Source: Candidatus Zixiibacteriota bacterium (GTDB taxonomy: Bacteria; Zixibacteria; MSB-5A5; GN15; PGXB01). Taken from it: 64,000 nucleotides of DNA. A model generated the notes under the pieces. The model saw only the letters and a program-made list of their open reading frames with translations. It was not told where the DNA came from and did not search any database. Made by a program: the position numbers and the translations under genes. Where the stretch lies: assembly GCA_900498245.1 (NCBI GenBank), contig LS998015.1, forward strand, positions 679,205 through 743,204, written 5' to 3'. Shown piece after piece: positions 9,088-18,330 of the stretch (its first letter is position 1; each line of letters opens with the position of its first letter).

Positions 9088-11369
9088 AAGTGATATTTTA
9101 AACCGAAACTCGGCATGAGGCCGGTATCATAGATATAACCGTCGGTGGTGCTGACGATGGCATTGCTGTGATTGGTGACGTTCGCCAGAGAGAGGTGCAG
9201 ATCAAAATGAGCGAGCCGAATCATATAGAACAGGTTAAAAGTGATATTAGCGGGAAAGCGGGCCGAGTTTTCGTTTTTTATTTGTGAGTAGTAATAACTG
9301 CTACTGTAGTTACTCTGAATATTATCCGTTTCCCGGCGGGGGGTGTAGCAATTGCCGGAGCGGATGGAGAGCTCCCCGCCGATAGTGGTCGTTCTCCGAA
9401 GATGACAGGCGGTTTCGAGATAGAGACGGTTGCGGGCATTCAATTCATGCGGGACGACGATGTTATCGACGATTTTTTCAGCGCGGGTATGGCCGAAATA
9501 GGCGTAAAGGTCGAATAGTCCGGACAGAAGGTCCGCTTTATTGAAGACCAGTTCGGCGCCGTAGAAGCGGGCGCGGCCGCCCGACTCAATAGTAACTTCG
9601 GGATCGAAATCGGCATTGCCGAATACGGGAGTGAGCTGGGGGAGACGGTCGGTATTTTTATAGAAGGCGCCGATGCGCCAGGCTCCCCGGGAGAATGAAG
9701 CGGAATAGAGGTGTGTACGGATCGCCCGGAGACTTCCCAAATGGAGGTAGATGAGACTCTGATATTGCTCCAGAATCCGCCCCGCCGGATTTTCGAAGAA
9801 AGTACCGTAGAAGAAGGAAATTTGGGATTGCCTGCCGATCCCCCGGTGCAGGGAATGGCGGGAGGCGAGTTCACTTTTTCGCAAGAGGCGGCCGAAGTAC
9901 TGTAGTCTGACCCCGTTTTCCAATTTCCAGGGGCCGATTGCCTGCAGGCAGCAAAGATAGACGGCGGCATCGGTTTCACGGTCATTTATTTGAAAGCGGC
10001 CGTAGCGGCGGTTGAGAGATTCCTGATAGATATAGGGGTTATCACTGGTAGCATCGGGGGGCAGAAAATTCCAGTTGTTCTGATTCGGACGGATAGAGCG
10101 AGGGGAGGTTTTATTCAGATTTCCTCCGATGGTGAAAACGTCCTGGCGGTAGAGATAATTGATTTCCGCATTTCCGATATAGGCCGATTGCCGGGCGGAG
10201 AGGTTGACCAACAGGTTTTCCTGGGCGGTCAAATTTGCCGAGGAGGCGGAATATTCCTCGAAATCCTGTCTTCGGGCGGCCCCGGCTTTTATCAGGAAAT
10301 GAGATGTCAGCGACTCCAGGCGAAGCCCGATGAATTTCGTATCAGTGTGATGGACAGCATTGATACCATTCTGATTGGCGGAGGTCGATGAGGTCCGGTA
10401 ACTCAGATAATCACGAACGTAATATTGATCAATAAAAAATTTAGCGGCGGCATTCAATTTGAGGCCCGAGGAGAGGAAAATATCCTGAAAGTTGGTGGGT
10501 GGGATGGTGCGCCGGTCGGAATGAATATCGAAGTGACGGACAAGTTTATCGAGGACCGATTTGCGCACCGACGAGTTGACAAAATATTTTTTATTGCCGA
10601 GAGAGGCCGTTCCGGTAGCCTCGACCAGAGAGAGGTTCAATTCGCCGTGCATGGAGGAATCGAAGGGGGCGCAGGAAGTCATGATGACGGCACCGGGAGT
10701 GCCGAAAGCGGCATTTGTCCCCTGTTCGGTGACCTTAATGTCATTGACGGCCGATGACGGAAGAATGGCGAACATACCGTAGTGACTGGGGTCATGGCCG
10801 ATGAGAAAATTATTCAGATAGTAATCGGGACTGGTGCCATTGATACGAATTTTGGCCGAGTAATTCGAGCCGGCCCGAATGACCTGAGGCCCTTTAACGG
10901 CGCTAATGGGATCGGACGGTACGAATGACAGGGCGGATCGTTGTTCGATGATTTGCCGGGTGATGAATTTGGATTCAGTAATATCGGGCCGTGCGGGAGA
11001 AACCACGCGACGGCCGATCGGAATCGGTTTGGTTTCGAGGATCAGATTGACCGCGGGGTCAGTTTCGGAGGGATCTACGATAGTTTCAGTTTTTTCATAC
11101 CCGATGGAAGAGATTTGAAGAACGACCCGGGTTTTTAAAGTATCGGGAAGTTTCAATTGAAAACGGCCGGTCGAGTCGGAGGCGGTGCCGGTGATAATTT
11201 TTCCCCGGGAGAAAGCGAATATGGTGGCGCCAAAAAGGGGCCTGTCGGAAGTGTCAAATATATATCCTGTCAGGGTGCGGGCGGAGCAGACGGCGGGGAG
11301 GATATGGCTCGAGATTAGCAGGGCGATGGCCATCAAGATTTTGAAGAGCGGGCGGAGTATTGAATTCAT
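9084..11369 (-). CDS. TonB-dependent receptor with carboxypeptidase-regulatory-like N-terminal domain
   Basis: Outer-membrane receptor of the SusC/CirA type for energy-dependent uptake. A signal peptide covers about residues 1-30. A carboxypeptidase-regulatory-like beta-sandwich follows (TGYIFDTSDRPLFGATIFA, then TDSTGRF-type turns, to about residue 110). The plug domain spans roughly 115-230 (PQVIRAGSNYSAKIRINGTS), and the barrel runs to the aromatic C-terminus GLKYHF. At 761 aa it is short to average for the family. No ribosome-binding site is obvious before the ATG. It stands alone: no SusD or ExbB/TonB gene lies nearby, so the ligand is unknown. Its stop overlaps that of the convergent phosphatase gene. 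Confidence 0.88.
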   Translation of the reverse strand: MNSILRPLFKILMAIALLISSHILPAVCSARTLTGYIFDTSDRPLFGATIFAFSRGKIITGTASDSTGRFQLKLPDTLKTRVVLQISSIGYEKTETIVDPSETDPAVNLILETKPIPIGRRVVSPARPDITESKFITRQIIEQRSALSFVPSDPISAVKGPQVIRAGSNYSAKIRINGTSPDYYLNNFLIGHDPSHYGMFAILPSSAVNDIKVTEQGTNAAFGTPGAVIMTSCAPFDSSMHGELNLSLVEATGTASLGNKKYFVNSSVRKSVLDKLVRHFDIHSDRRTIPPTNFQDIFLSSGLKLNAAAKFFIDQYYVRDYLSYRTSSTSANQNGINAVHHTDTKFIGLRLESLTSHFLIKAGAARRQDFEEYSASSANLTAQENLLVNLSARQSAYIGNAEINYLYRQDVFTIGGNLNKTSPRSIRPNQNNWNFLPPDATSDNPYIYQESLNRRYGRFQINDRETDAAVYLCCLQAIGPWKLENGVRLQYFGRLLRKSELASRHSLHRGIGRQSQISFFYGTFFENPAGRILEQYQSLIYLHLGSLRAIRTHLYSASFSRGAWRIGAFYKNTDRLPQLTPVFGNADFDPEVTIESGGRARFYGAELVFNKADLLSGLFDLYAYFGHTRAEKIVDNIVVPHELNARNRLYLETACHLRRTTTIGGELSIRSGNCYTPRRETDNIQSNYSSSYYYSQIKNENSARFPANITFNLFYMIRLAHFDLHLSLANVTNHSNAIVSTTDGYIYDTGLMPSFGLKYHF

Positions 11370-11516
11370 ATAAGGAGATTCAACAAAAGGTATGCCGCCG
11401 GCCAGGGAGGATTTGGCTCAATATAATTTATTGATAGTCAATGAATTAGATAGAGATTCGATTTGGAAAGGGGGGATATTGGTGAGAGGGGATGGCTATA
11501 AACTGCAAACCGTTTC

Positions 11517-12320
11517 TTACGGTGTCAGGCGGCATTTTTCGAGAAATTCCGAGAGGAGTTGACTGAATTTTTGCTGTTGCGAGACAAAGAAGAAGTGATA
11601 AGCGTTTTCGAAGAGGTAATATTCGGCGCTTTTAAAATGGTTGACCCATGATTTTTGAAAATCGGCGCCGATGCCGTTATCGGCTTCCATGACAAAGACA
11701 GGGAGGATATCGGGGGTATCCTGCGGGGGATAGAGGCGGTTGAACTCGCGGCACCCGCCGACGGAGCGAAAGAGCCAGCGGTAATCACAATTCAGGAGGG
11801 AGGGAAAAATCAGGGATTCATCGTCGGGTGTCTTGATATCCAGCATCAAGTTTCGATACCATTTTTCCGTCTCGATTTTTAACTGCGCGTCATCGAGGGC
11901 GAGCATCGAGCGGGCGAATTCCATCCGGGCCTCGATGATTTCCGGGAATCCCTGATAGGTGCAGTCGACGAAGACCGCCGCCCGGAGATTAAAGTAGGCG
12001 AGTTTTATTATTTCGGGCAGAATCTGGCTGGCGAAACTGTGCCCGACGGCAACATATGGTTTCCGTATGATGTTTCGGGCCAGAGCATCAATGGCCTCGG
12101 CGTCGGTACGTGGGGCCATTTCCGGATCCAGGTCCCGGGAGGAACGGCCGTGGCCGAAGAGGTCGACGGTTACGATTTCGTAATTGGGGGCAAAATGATC
12201 AATCTGGTATTTCCAGGTTCGTCCGTCGCCCCCCAGTCCGTGTATAAAAAGAAGAGCGACAGGGCCCTGGCCAAAAGTTTCATAATAGAGGTTAAGATGG
12301 CGGTGTTGATAAATCGGCAT
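11517..12320 (-). CDS. alpha/beta hydrolase
   Basis: A 267-residue alpha/beta-fold hydrolase, predicted cytoplasmic because no signal peptide is present. The oxyanion loop HGLGGDGRTW lies at residues 27-36. The nucleophile elbow is GHSFAS with Ser95, and a likely catalytic His lies in NAYHFFF near residue 242. The acid is probably the Asp in MEADNG, just before the last helices. The family covers esterases, lipases, haloalkane dehalogenases and C-C hydrolases, so the substrate cannot be named. The 147-nt gap to the receptor gene downstream on the same strand suggests a separate transcript. It is divergent from glmM, sharing the 12321-12484 promoter region. Confidence 0.85.
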   Translation of the reverse strand: MPIYQHRHLNLYYETFGQGPVALLFIHGLGGDGRTWKYQIDHFAPNYEIVTVDLFGHGRSSRDLDPEMAPRTDAEAIDALARNIIRKPYVAVGHSFASQILPEIIKLAYFNLRAAVFVDCTYQGFPEIIEARMEFARSMLALDDAQLKIETEKWYRNLMLDIKTPDDESLIFPSLLNCDYRWLFRSVGGCREFNRLYPPQDTPDILPVFVMEADNGIGADFQKSWVNHFKSAEYYLFENAYHFFFVSQQQKFSQLLSEFLEKCRLTP

Positions 12321-12411
12321 ACCGTATTTCCCGAATCCAATCTAATATAAATGACCCATTGGAGTCAATTACATACGCAAAGCCACCGTATTTAGATAGC
12401 CAATACGCCAT

Positions 12412-12440
12412 TTGCTTTTCGGGGGGAAAAGATATATAAT
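12412..12440 (+). promoter_or_regulatory. sigma70-like promoter for glmM-glmS
   Basis: TTGCTT at 12412-12417, exactly 17 nt, then a perfect TATAAT at 12435-12440. The start codon of glmM lies about 45 bases downstream, leaving room for a leader with a ribosome-binding site (AGAGG at 12474-12478). Confidence 0.65.
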
Positions 12441-12484
12441 TTTCGGAAAAGGGATATTAAATAAGACAATTTCAGAGGTTGAAT

Positions 12485-13840
12485 TTGAATAAGCAGTTAA
12501 TGGTATCGACATCAGGGATACGGGGTGTTATCGGCAACGGTTTGGACCCGGTGCTGGCATCGGAATATGCGGCGGCTTTCGGGACCTATCTTAAGAGCGG
12601 AACGGTGGTTATTGGGCGGGACAGCCGGCCATCGGGCGAAATGATAAAAATGGCCGTTATAGCGGCATTGAGAGGGACAGGGATAGATGTCATAGATATC
12701 GGAATCGTACCGACCCCGACGGTGGAAATAGCGGTTACCGGGTTGAAGGCGAAGGGCGGGATCTGCATCACGGCCAGCCATAACCCGTCGGAGTGGAACG
12801 CCCTCAAACTGTTTAATTCCAAGGGGGAATTTATCAATAAGGACGACTTGACGGCGATAAAGGAAATAATATCGTCCCGGGAATTCGCCTTCAAAGATTA
12901 CAGGAAATTGGGTAAATCGGGAACCGATGGTTCCTGGATAAAGAGGCATATCGATCAAATTTTAAAACTCAAAGTAATAAATGCCACCGCGGTAAAGAGA
13001 GCCCGGTTGAAAGTGGTGGTCGATGCGGTCAACGGCGCCGGTTCATCGGCCCTGCCGGATCTTCTGGAGAAACTGGGAGTCAGAGTCATAAGGATAAATT
13101 GTAAGGGGGACGGTAATTTTGTTCATAAACCGGAGCCGATTCCGGAAAACCTCAAGATGCTTATGGCGGCGGTGAAGAAGAATAAGGTTGATCTGGGGAT
13201 GGCGTGCGACCCGGATGCGGACCGGCTGGCGCTCGTGGACGAATCAGGGCGGGCAATCGGGGAGGAAATGACGCTGGCGCTGGCAATATCTCATGTTCTG
13301 GCAAAAAAGAAAGGGAACGTGGTCGTGAACCTTTCGACCTCGCATGTAAGTGAGGCGGCGGCGTCCCAAAAGAAAGCCAGGATTTTTTATACGCCGGTGG
13401 GCGAGGCCAATGTAGTCGAGGGGATGAGAAAGCATCGGGCGATTATTGGGGGAGAGGGAAACGGCGGGGTGATATATCCGGCTTTTCACAGCGGCCGCGA
13501 CGCCTTAGTGGGGGCGGCGATTATTTTAAGTTACCTTTCCGAGTCAAAAATGAGTCTATCTCAGGCGGCGGCAAAAGTGCCGATATATTATAACAGGAAA
13601 ACGAAGGCGGCGCTGCCCGATGATTTTGAGGGGAAAATGGCCCGGGTGGAAGAGCAGGCGCGCAAAGATTTTGAGAATCTTCAGATTGACCGCCGCGACG
13701 GAATTCGATTTGATTTTCCCCGGGGATGGTTTCAGATAAGGCGATCCAATACGGAGCCGATTTACAGGTTGATAACGGAGACTGATTCAAAGAAACTGAC
13801 GGACGTATTAATTAGTGAGATAATGAATCTTCTTAAATGA
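12485..13840 (+). CDS. glmM: phosphoglucosamine mutase (archaeal-like phosphohexomutase type)
   Basis: Converts glucosamine-6-phosphate to glucosamine-1-phosphate for UDP-GlcNAc and thus peptidoglycan and lipid A. The phosphoserine loop TASHNPSEWNA (serine near residue 98), the Mg2+ loop DPDADR (about 242-247), the sugar loop GEGNGG and the phosphate-binding loop RRSNTEP are all present. The wording SHNPSEWNALKLF resembles archaeal and phosphomannomutase-type enzymes more than classical bacterial GlmM, so phosphomannomutase is the alternative. Direct coupling to glmS 11 bases downstream favours GlmM. TTG 12485 is chosen because AGAGG lies six bases before it; TTG 12479 touches that site and ATG 12500 has none. 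Confidence 0.85.
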   Translation: MNKQLMVSTSGIRGVIGNGLDPVLASEYAAAFGTYLKSGTVVIGRDSRPSGEMIKMAVIAALRGTGIDVIDIGIVPTPTVEIAVTGLKAKGGICITASHNPSEWNALKLFNSKGEFINKDDLTAIKEIISSREFAFKDYRKLGKSGTDGSWIKRHIDQILKLKVINATAVKRARLKVVVDAVNGAGSSALPDLLEKLGVRVIRINCKGDGNFVHKPEPIPENLKMLMAAVKKNKVDLGMACDPDADRLALVDESGRAIGEEMTLALAISHVLAKKKGNVVVNLSTSHVSEAAASQKKARIFYTPVGEANVVEGMRKHRAIIGGEGNGGVIYPAFHSGRDALVGAAIILSYLSESKMSLSQAAAKVPIYYNRKTKAALPDDFEGKMARVEEQARKDFENLQIDRRDGIRFDFPRGWFQIRRSNTEPIYRLITETDSKKLTDVLISEIMNLLK

Positions 13841-13851
13841 GGTTTTGAGAT

Positions 13852-15678
13852 ATGTGCGGGATTGTTGGTTATGTCGGCGAGAAGCAGGCCCTGCCGATCT
13901 TGATGGAGGGTTTGAAAAGATTGGAGTACCGCGGTTATGATTCCGCCGGCATCGTGCTTTTTGAGCACGGCGCCCTGACCGCCGAAAAAGCGGCGGGAAA
14001 GATCAATCATCTGGAAGAGATCCTGCGGGGGAGAAAATATAATTCCACCCAGGGGATCGCGCATACCCGCTGGGCGACGCACGGAGAGCCGACCGATTTG
14101 AATGCTCACCCTCATTTCGACTGCAAGAATAATATCGCGCTGGTGCATAATGGCATAATCGAGAACTACCGCGCCCTAAAGGCGCTACTGGAACGTCAGG
14201 GTCACAAAATTCTGACCGACACCGATACCGAGATTCTGGTTCATCTCATCGAGCAGTACTACGAAGGAAACCTCACCGAAGCGGTTCGTTCGGCGCTGAC
14301 GCAGGTGGTAGGAACGTATGGTATCGCCGTCATTTCGGCTCAGGAGCCGGGCAAAATAGTGGCGGCCCGCCAGGGTTCGCCGCTGGTACTGGGGAACGGG
14401 GACGGAGAGAATTTTATCGCCTCGGATGTTTCGGCGATTCTGGCGCATACCAAGCGGGCGGTTTATTTGAATGAGGGAGAAATTGCCACGGTCACGGCCG
14501 ACGATTTCACGATTACCACGATCGACAAGGTGCATCGGGCGCCGAAGGTGGAGGAAATCGACTGGACGCTGGAAATGATTGAAAAGGGGGGATTCGATCA
14601 TTTCATGCTGAAAGAGATTCACGAGCAACCGTCAACACTTCGCAACGCCATCCGGGGACGGCTGAATTTCGACGAGGGGATCACCCGTCTGAACGGCTTG
14701 AATCTTCAGTATGACCAACTGCGCCGGATCGATCGAATAATAATCACGGCCTGCGGGACATCGTATCATTCGGCTTTGATCGGCGAATATATGATTGAGG
14801 AGATCGCCAAGGTACCGGTGGAAGTGGAATACGCGTCGGAATTCCGGTATCGCTCGCCGATTATCAATGACGGGACGCTGTTGTTTGTCATCAGTCAGTC
14901 GGGAGAGACGGCCGATACCCTGGCGGCACTTCGCGAGGCCAAGAAAAAAGGGGCGACGGTTCTGGGAATATGCAACGTGGTCGGCTCCAGTATCGCCCGG
15001 GAAACGGACGGGGGCGTTTATATTCACGCCGGTCCGGAAATAGGGGTGGCCTCGACCAAGGCATTTACATCGCAGGTGATGGTACTGGCTCTCATTACGA
15101 TACTCCTAGGGCGGATGCGGAACCTTTCGGTGCAGCAGGGCCACGAGATGCTGGAGGCGATTCAGTTGATTCCGTCGCAGGTTGAACAGATTCTCGGCAT
15201 CGAAGAGCAGATAAAAAGAATCGCTCAGGCATATTATAAAAGCAACAATTTCCTTTACCTGGGGCGGGGGATAAATTTTCCGGCGGCGCTCGAAGGGGCG
15301 TTAAAATTGAAGGAAATTTCCTATATTCATGCCGAGGGGTATCCGGCGGCCGAGATGAAGCATGGCCCGATTGCGCTGATAGACGAAAATATGCCGGTGG
15401 TGGTAATCGCGCTCAAGGATTCGGTGCATGATAAAGTTATGTCGAATATTGCCGAGGTCAAGGCCCGCAACGGCAAGATTATCGCTATCGCCAACGAAGG
15501 GGATACCGAGATCGCGGAGCGGGTCAACCATGTAATTTATATTCCCAAGACGCGGACGATTTTGACGCCGCTTCTTTCGATAATTCCCTTACAACTCCTG
15601 GCGTATCATGTGGCGGTCTTGCGGGGCTGCCATATCGACCAGCCGAGGAACCTGGCGAAAAGCGTCACGGTGGAATAA
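13852..15678 (+). CDS. glmS: glutamine-fructose-6-phosphate aminotransferase (isomerizing)
   Basis: Makes glucosamine-6-phosphate from fructose-6-phosphate and glutamine, the committed step of amino-sugar synthesis. Cys2 directly after the initiator Met (MCGIVGYVG) is the N-terminal glutaminase nucleophile. HTRWATHGEPTDLNAHPH carries the glutamine-binding residues. Two SIS domains follow, with ITACGTSYHSALIGEY and ISQSGETADTL as phosphosugar-binding loops. The protein ends in the invariant LAKSVTVE. At 608 aa it is full length. It is the second gene of the glmM-glmS unit, which matches the consecutive steps of the pathway. No glmS ribozyme was seen: the 11-base gap to glmM leaves no space for one. 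Confidence 0.97.
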   Translation: MCGIVGYVGEKQALPILMEGLKRLEYRGYDSAGIVLFEHGALTAEKAAGKINHLEEILRGRKYNSTQGIAHTRWATHGEPTDLNAHPHFDCKNNIALVHNGIIENYRALKALLERQGHKILTDTDTEILVHLIEQYYEGNLTEAVRSALTQVVGTYGIAVISAQEPGKIVAARQGSPLVLGNGDGENFIASDVSAILAHTKRAVYLNEGEIATVTADDFTITTIDKVHRAPKVEEIDWTLEMIEKGGFDHFMLKEIHEQPSTLRNAIRGRLNFDEGITRLNGLNLQYDQLRRIDRIIITACGTSYHSALIGEYMIEEIAKVPVEVEYASEFRYRSPIINDGTLLFVISQSGETADTLAALREAKKKGATVLGICNVVGSSIARETDGGVYIHAGPEIGVASTKAFTSQVMVLALITILLGRMRNLSVQQGHEMLEAIQLIPSQVEQILGIEEQIKRIAQAYYKSNNFLYLGRGINFPAALEGALKLKEISYIHAEGYPAAEMKHGPIALIDENMPVVVIALKDSVHDKVMSNIAEVKARNGKIIAIANEGDTEIAERVNHVIYIPKTRTILTPLLSIIPLQLLAYHVAVLRGCHIDQPRNLAKSVTVE

Positions 15679-15697
15679 AAGAAATTTGAATGACGAG

Positions 15698-15727
15698 AAG
15701 GCGGCTTTTTGGCCGCCTTTTTTTGTT
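15698..15727 (+). terminator. rho-independent terminator after glmS
   Basis: AAGGCGGC/GCCGCCTT stem (15698-15705 with 15712-15719) and a run of T residues to 15724. It closes the glmM-glmS transcript. Confidence 0.9.
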
Positions 15728-16035
15728 TATTTTTTTTAAATTCGGTTATTTCCGGAAAAAAAGGAGAACACTTGTCCTAAATTTGAGGGGTGGAAATTTA
15801 GTTGACTAATCGGGTCTCCCTTCTTAAATTCATAAATCTTTGGGAAACCGCGGCAAGCGGGCGATATGCCACCTAACTTGTTGAAATAGTGTAGGTTGGG
15901 ATAAATGGGCGGATTGGGAAATTATTGGAATTATCAGCCCATAAATGCCCCATTGGAGCCGTATAGAAGAGCGTAACGGGTGTTAAACAGAAAATAATGA
16001 TTAATATAAATGGGATTTCGTGAAAGGAAGTTTTC
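15728..16035 (+). other. non-coding upstream region of hppA
   Basis: About 300 bases without a supported gene between the glmS terminator and the pyrophosphatase. Apart from the promoter candidate at 15802-15830 and the ribosome-binding site AAAGGAAG just before hppA, I see no conserved RNA or long dyad here. A second AT-rich TATAAA near 16007 could be a closer -10 element. The leader would be roughly 200 nt if the upstream promoter is used. Confidence 0.5.
15802..15830 (+). promoter_or_regulatory. candidate promoter for hppA
   Basis: TTGACT at 15802-15807, a 17-nt spacer, then TAAATT at 15825-15830. The geometry is good and the -10 box moderate. Confidence 0.4.
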
Positions 16036-18279
16036 ATGAGTGAGACTTTGCTTTTGACCATCATTCTTGTGATCAGCGTTTTGGGTCTTCTGGCCGCCTG
16101 GATGCTGGCCCGCTGGGTTTTGCGGCGGGGGACCGGCAGCGAGGCGATGCAGAGTATTTCCAATGCCATCAAGGAGGGGGCGGAAGCGTTCCTTCGGAGA
16201 CAAAATCGGACCATTATCATTCTGGCCTTTTTATTCGCGATCGTGCTGTTTGTCGGGTACGGTTTTATCCGCAGTCATCGTGAGTTCGATCCGGTGGGGA
16301 GTTCGCTGGAACTGGCGCTCTGGATTACACTATCGTTCGTACTGGGCGCGCTCTGTTCGGTCTTTGCCGGATATGTCGGGATGTGGGTTTCGATTCGGAG
16401 CAATATTCGGACCGCCCACGCGGCACTGACATCATTGAACGACGCCCTGCGGATAGCGCTTCGCGGCGGAGCCGTCTCGGGACTTCTGGTGGTAGCGATG
16501 TCGCTTCTTGGGGTCGGCGGATTGTATGCGGCGGTCAGCGCCTTTTCCAATGTGGATCCGACCCGGATACCGCTTCTCATAGTCGGTTACGGATTTGGAG
16601 CATCGTTCGTGGCGCTGTTCGCGCAGTTGGGCGGCGGGATCTACACCAAGGCGGCGGATGTCGGGGCGGACCTGGTGGGGAAAGTCGAAGCCGGAATTCC
16701 GGAAGATGATCCGCGTAACCCGGCGGTAGTGGCCGACCTGGTGGGTGATAATGTCGGTGATTGCGCCGGCCGCGGCGCCGATCTATTCGAATCGACGGCG
16801 GCGGAAAATATCGGGGCCATGATTCTGGGGGCATCGCTGGCGGCGGCCGCCGATCGGGCCAGTTTGTCTTTCTCGGCGGGGATTATCGGAGTGATGATGT
16901 TTCCGCTGATGGCGCGCGCCTTCGGGATTATAGCGTCGATTGTCGGTATCGTGATGGTGCGGCTGGACAAAGAAGAAAAGATGGATCCGATGCAGGCCCT
17001 GAATCGGGGGTATTATGTCGCGGTGGTGCTGGCGATGATCGCTTTCGGTATAGCGACGCGGTGGCTTTTGCATTCACCCAACGCTCCTGACGCCTGGTGG
17101 CATTTTTTCCTGTGCGGAATTGTCGGGGTGCTGACATCGGTGGCTTTCGTATATATCACACAATACTATACGGAATACAGGTATCGCCCGGTCATGACGA
17201 TCGCGGAAGCATCGAAGACCGGTCCGGCGACCAATATTATCGCCGGTGTCGGGGTCGGTTTCGAGTGCACCTGGATGCCGGCTCTGACGGTCGGGGCGGC
17301 GCTGTTGGGTTCGTACTATCTCGGCAAGTCGGCGTTTCCGGCGGAGTCGGGAATGAACGGGGGACTATTCGGGACGGCGGTGGCGACGATGGGAATGCTG
17401 GCAACGGCGGCGTACATCCTGGCGATGGACACGTTCGGTCCGATTACGGATAACGCCGGCGGAATCGTGGAAATGTCGCAACAGCCGGAAGAAGTTCGCA
17501 AGAAGACCGACCGGCTGGATTCGGTCGGTAATACGACCAAGGCATTGACCAAAGGGTATGCGGTCGGTTCGGCGGCGTTGGCGGCGTTTTTGCTCTTTCA
17601 AGCCTATATGGATGAAGTGGCGCAGTATGCCGGGAAGCCGATGGAATCGGTCAACCTGGCCAACCCGGTGGTTTTTGTCGGCGGTCTTTTCGGGGCGGCA
17701 CTGGTGTTTCTGTTTTCGTCGATGGCGATACGGGCGGTCGGTAAGGCGGCCCAGGCGATTATCGAGGAAGTCCGGCGCCAGTATTCCAAACTGCAGAGAA
17801 TTAATGATATCATACAGTTCCCGGCCGATTTCAAACCGGATTACGGATCATGTGTCGATATCGTGACGAAATCGGCGCTGCGGAAAATGGTGGCGCCGGG
17901 TCTACTGGTGGTATTGACGCCGATCGGAGTGGGGTTGATTTTCAAGATTTTTATAACATCGACAGATAAACTGATCTCCGCCGAAGCGGTCGCGGGTCTT
18001 CTGATGGTCGGAACGATTGTCGGAATTCTGGTGGCGCTTTTCCTCAATAACGGGGGGGGAGCCTGGGACAACGCCAAGAAGTTTATCGAGACGGGAGCCC
18101 ACGGCGGAAAATATATCACGATGTCGGACGGCAGTAAGGCGAAGAACCCGACGCACGGCGCGGCGGTAGTGGGAGACACGGTCGGAGATCCGTTCAAAGA
18201 TACGGCGGGACCGTCATTGCACGTATTGATAAAACTGCTTTCGACTATTACACTGGTATTGGCACCGCTATTTATCTAA
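16036..18279 (+). CDS. hppA: membrane-bound proton-translocating pyrophosphatase, K+-independent type
   Basis: Couples hydrolysis of pyrophosphate to proton pumping across the inner membrane. About 16 transmembrane helices are apparent over 747 residues. The pyrophosphate site is clear: DVGADLVGKVEAGIPEDDP, then DNVGDCAGRGADLFES, and near the C-terminus GDTVGDPFKDTAGPS. The motif GNTTKALTKG carries Lys502 where K+-dependent enzymes have Ala; in this family Lys at that position marks K+-independent H+ pumps. The gene stands alone between two terminators. It would recycle pyrophosphate from biosynthesis to support the proton motive force, as is common in energy-limited anaerobes. AAAGGAAG precedes the ATG. 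Confidence 0.96.
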   Translation: MSETLLLTIILVISVLGLLAAWMLARWVLRRGTGSEAMQSISNAIKEGAEAFLRRQNRTIIILAFLFAIVLFVGYGFIRSHREFDPVGSSLELALWITLSFVLGALCSVFAGYVGMWVSIRSNIRTAHAALTSLNDALRIALRGGAVSGLLVVAMSLLGVGGLYAAVSAFSNVDPTRIPLLIVGYGFGASFVALFAQLGGGIYTKAADVGADLVGKVEAGIPEDDPRNPAVVADLVGDNVGDCAGRGADLFESTAAENIGAMILGASLAAAADRASLSFSAGIIGVMMFPLMARAFGIIASIVGIVMVRLDKEEKMDPMQALNRGYYVAVVLAMIAFGIATRWLLHSPNAPDAWWHFFLCGIVGVLTSVAFVYITQYYTEYRYRPVMTIAEASKTGPATNIIAGVGVGFECTWMPALTVGAALLGSYYLGKSAFPAESGMNGGLFGTAVATMGMLATAAYILAMDTFGPITDNAGGIVEMSQQPEEVRKKTDRLDSVGNTTKALTKGYAVGSAALAAFLLFQAYMDEVAQYAGKPMESVNLANPVVFVGGLFGAALVFLFSSMAIRAVGKAAQAIIEEVRRQYSKLQRINDIIQFPADFKPDYGSCVDIVTKSALRKMVAPGLLVVLTPIGVGLIFKIFITSTDKLISAEAVAGLLMVGTIVGILVALFLNNGGGAWDNAKKFIETGAHGGKYITMSDGSKAKNPTHGAAVVGDTVGDPFKDTAGPSLHVLIKLLSTITLVLAPLFI

Positions 18280-18295
18280 TTTCGAATATCAGAGG

Positions 18296-18330
18296 ACCGG
18301 CGGGTAGTTGAGACCCGCCGGTTTTTTTTT
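18296..18330 (+). terminator. rho-independent terminator after hppA
   Basis: A perfect 10-bp stem ACCGGCGGGT/ACCCGCCGGT with a 7-nt loop (18296-18322), followed by nine T residues. Confidence 0.93.

Noticed and set aside
13841-13851. glmS ribozyme or amino-sugar riboswitch before glmS
   Set aside because: Only 11 bases separate glmM and glmS, too short for any known glmS ribozyme.
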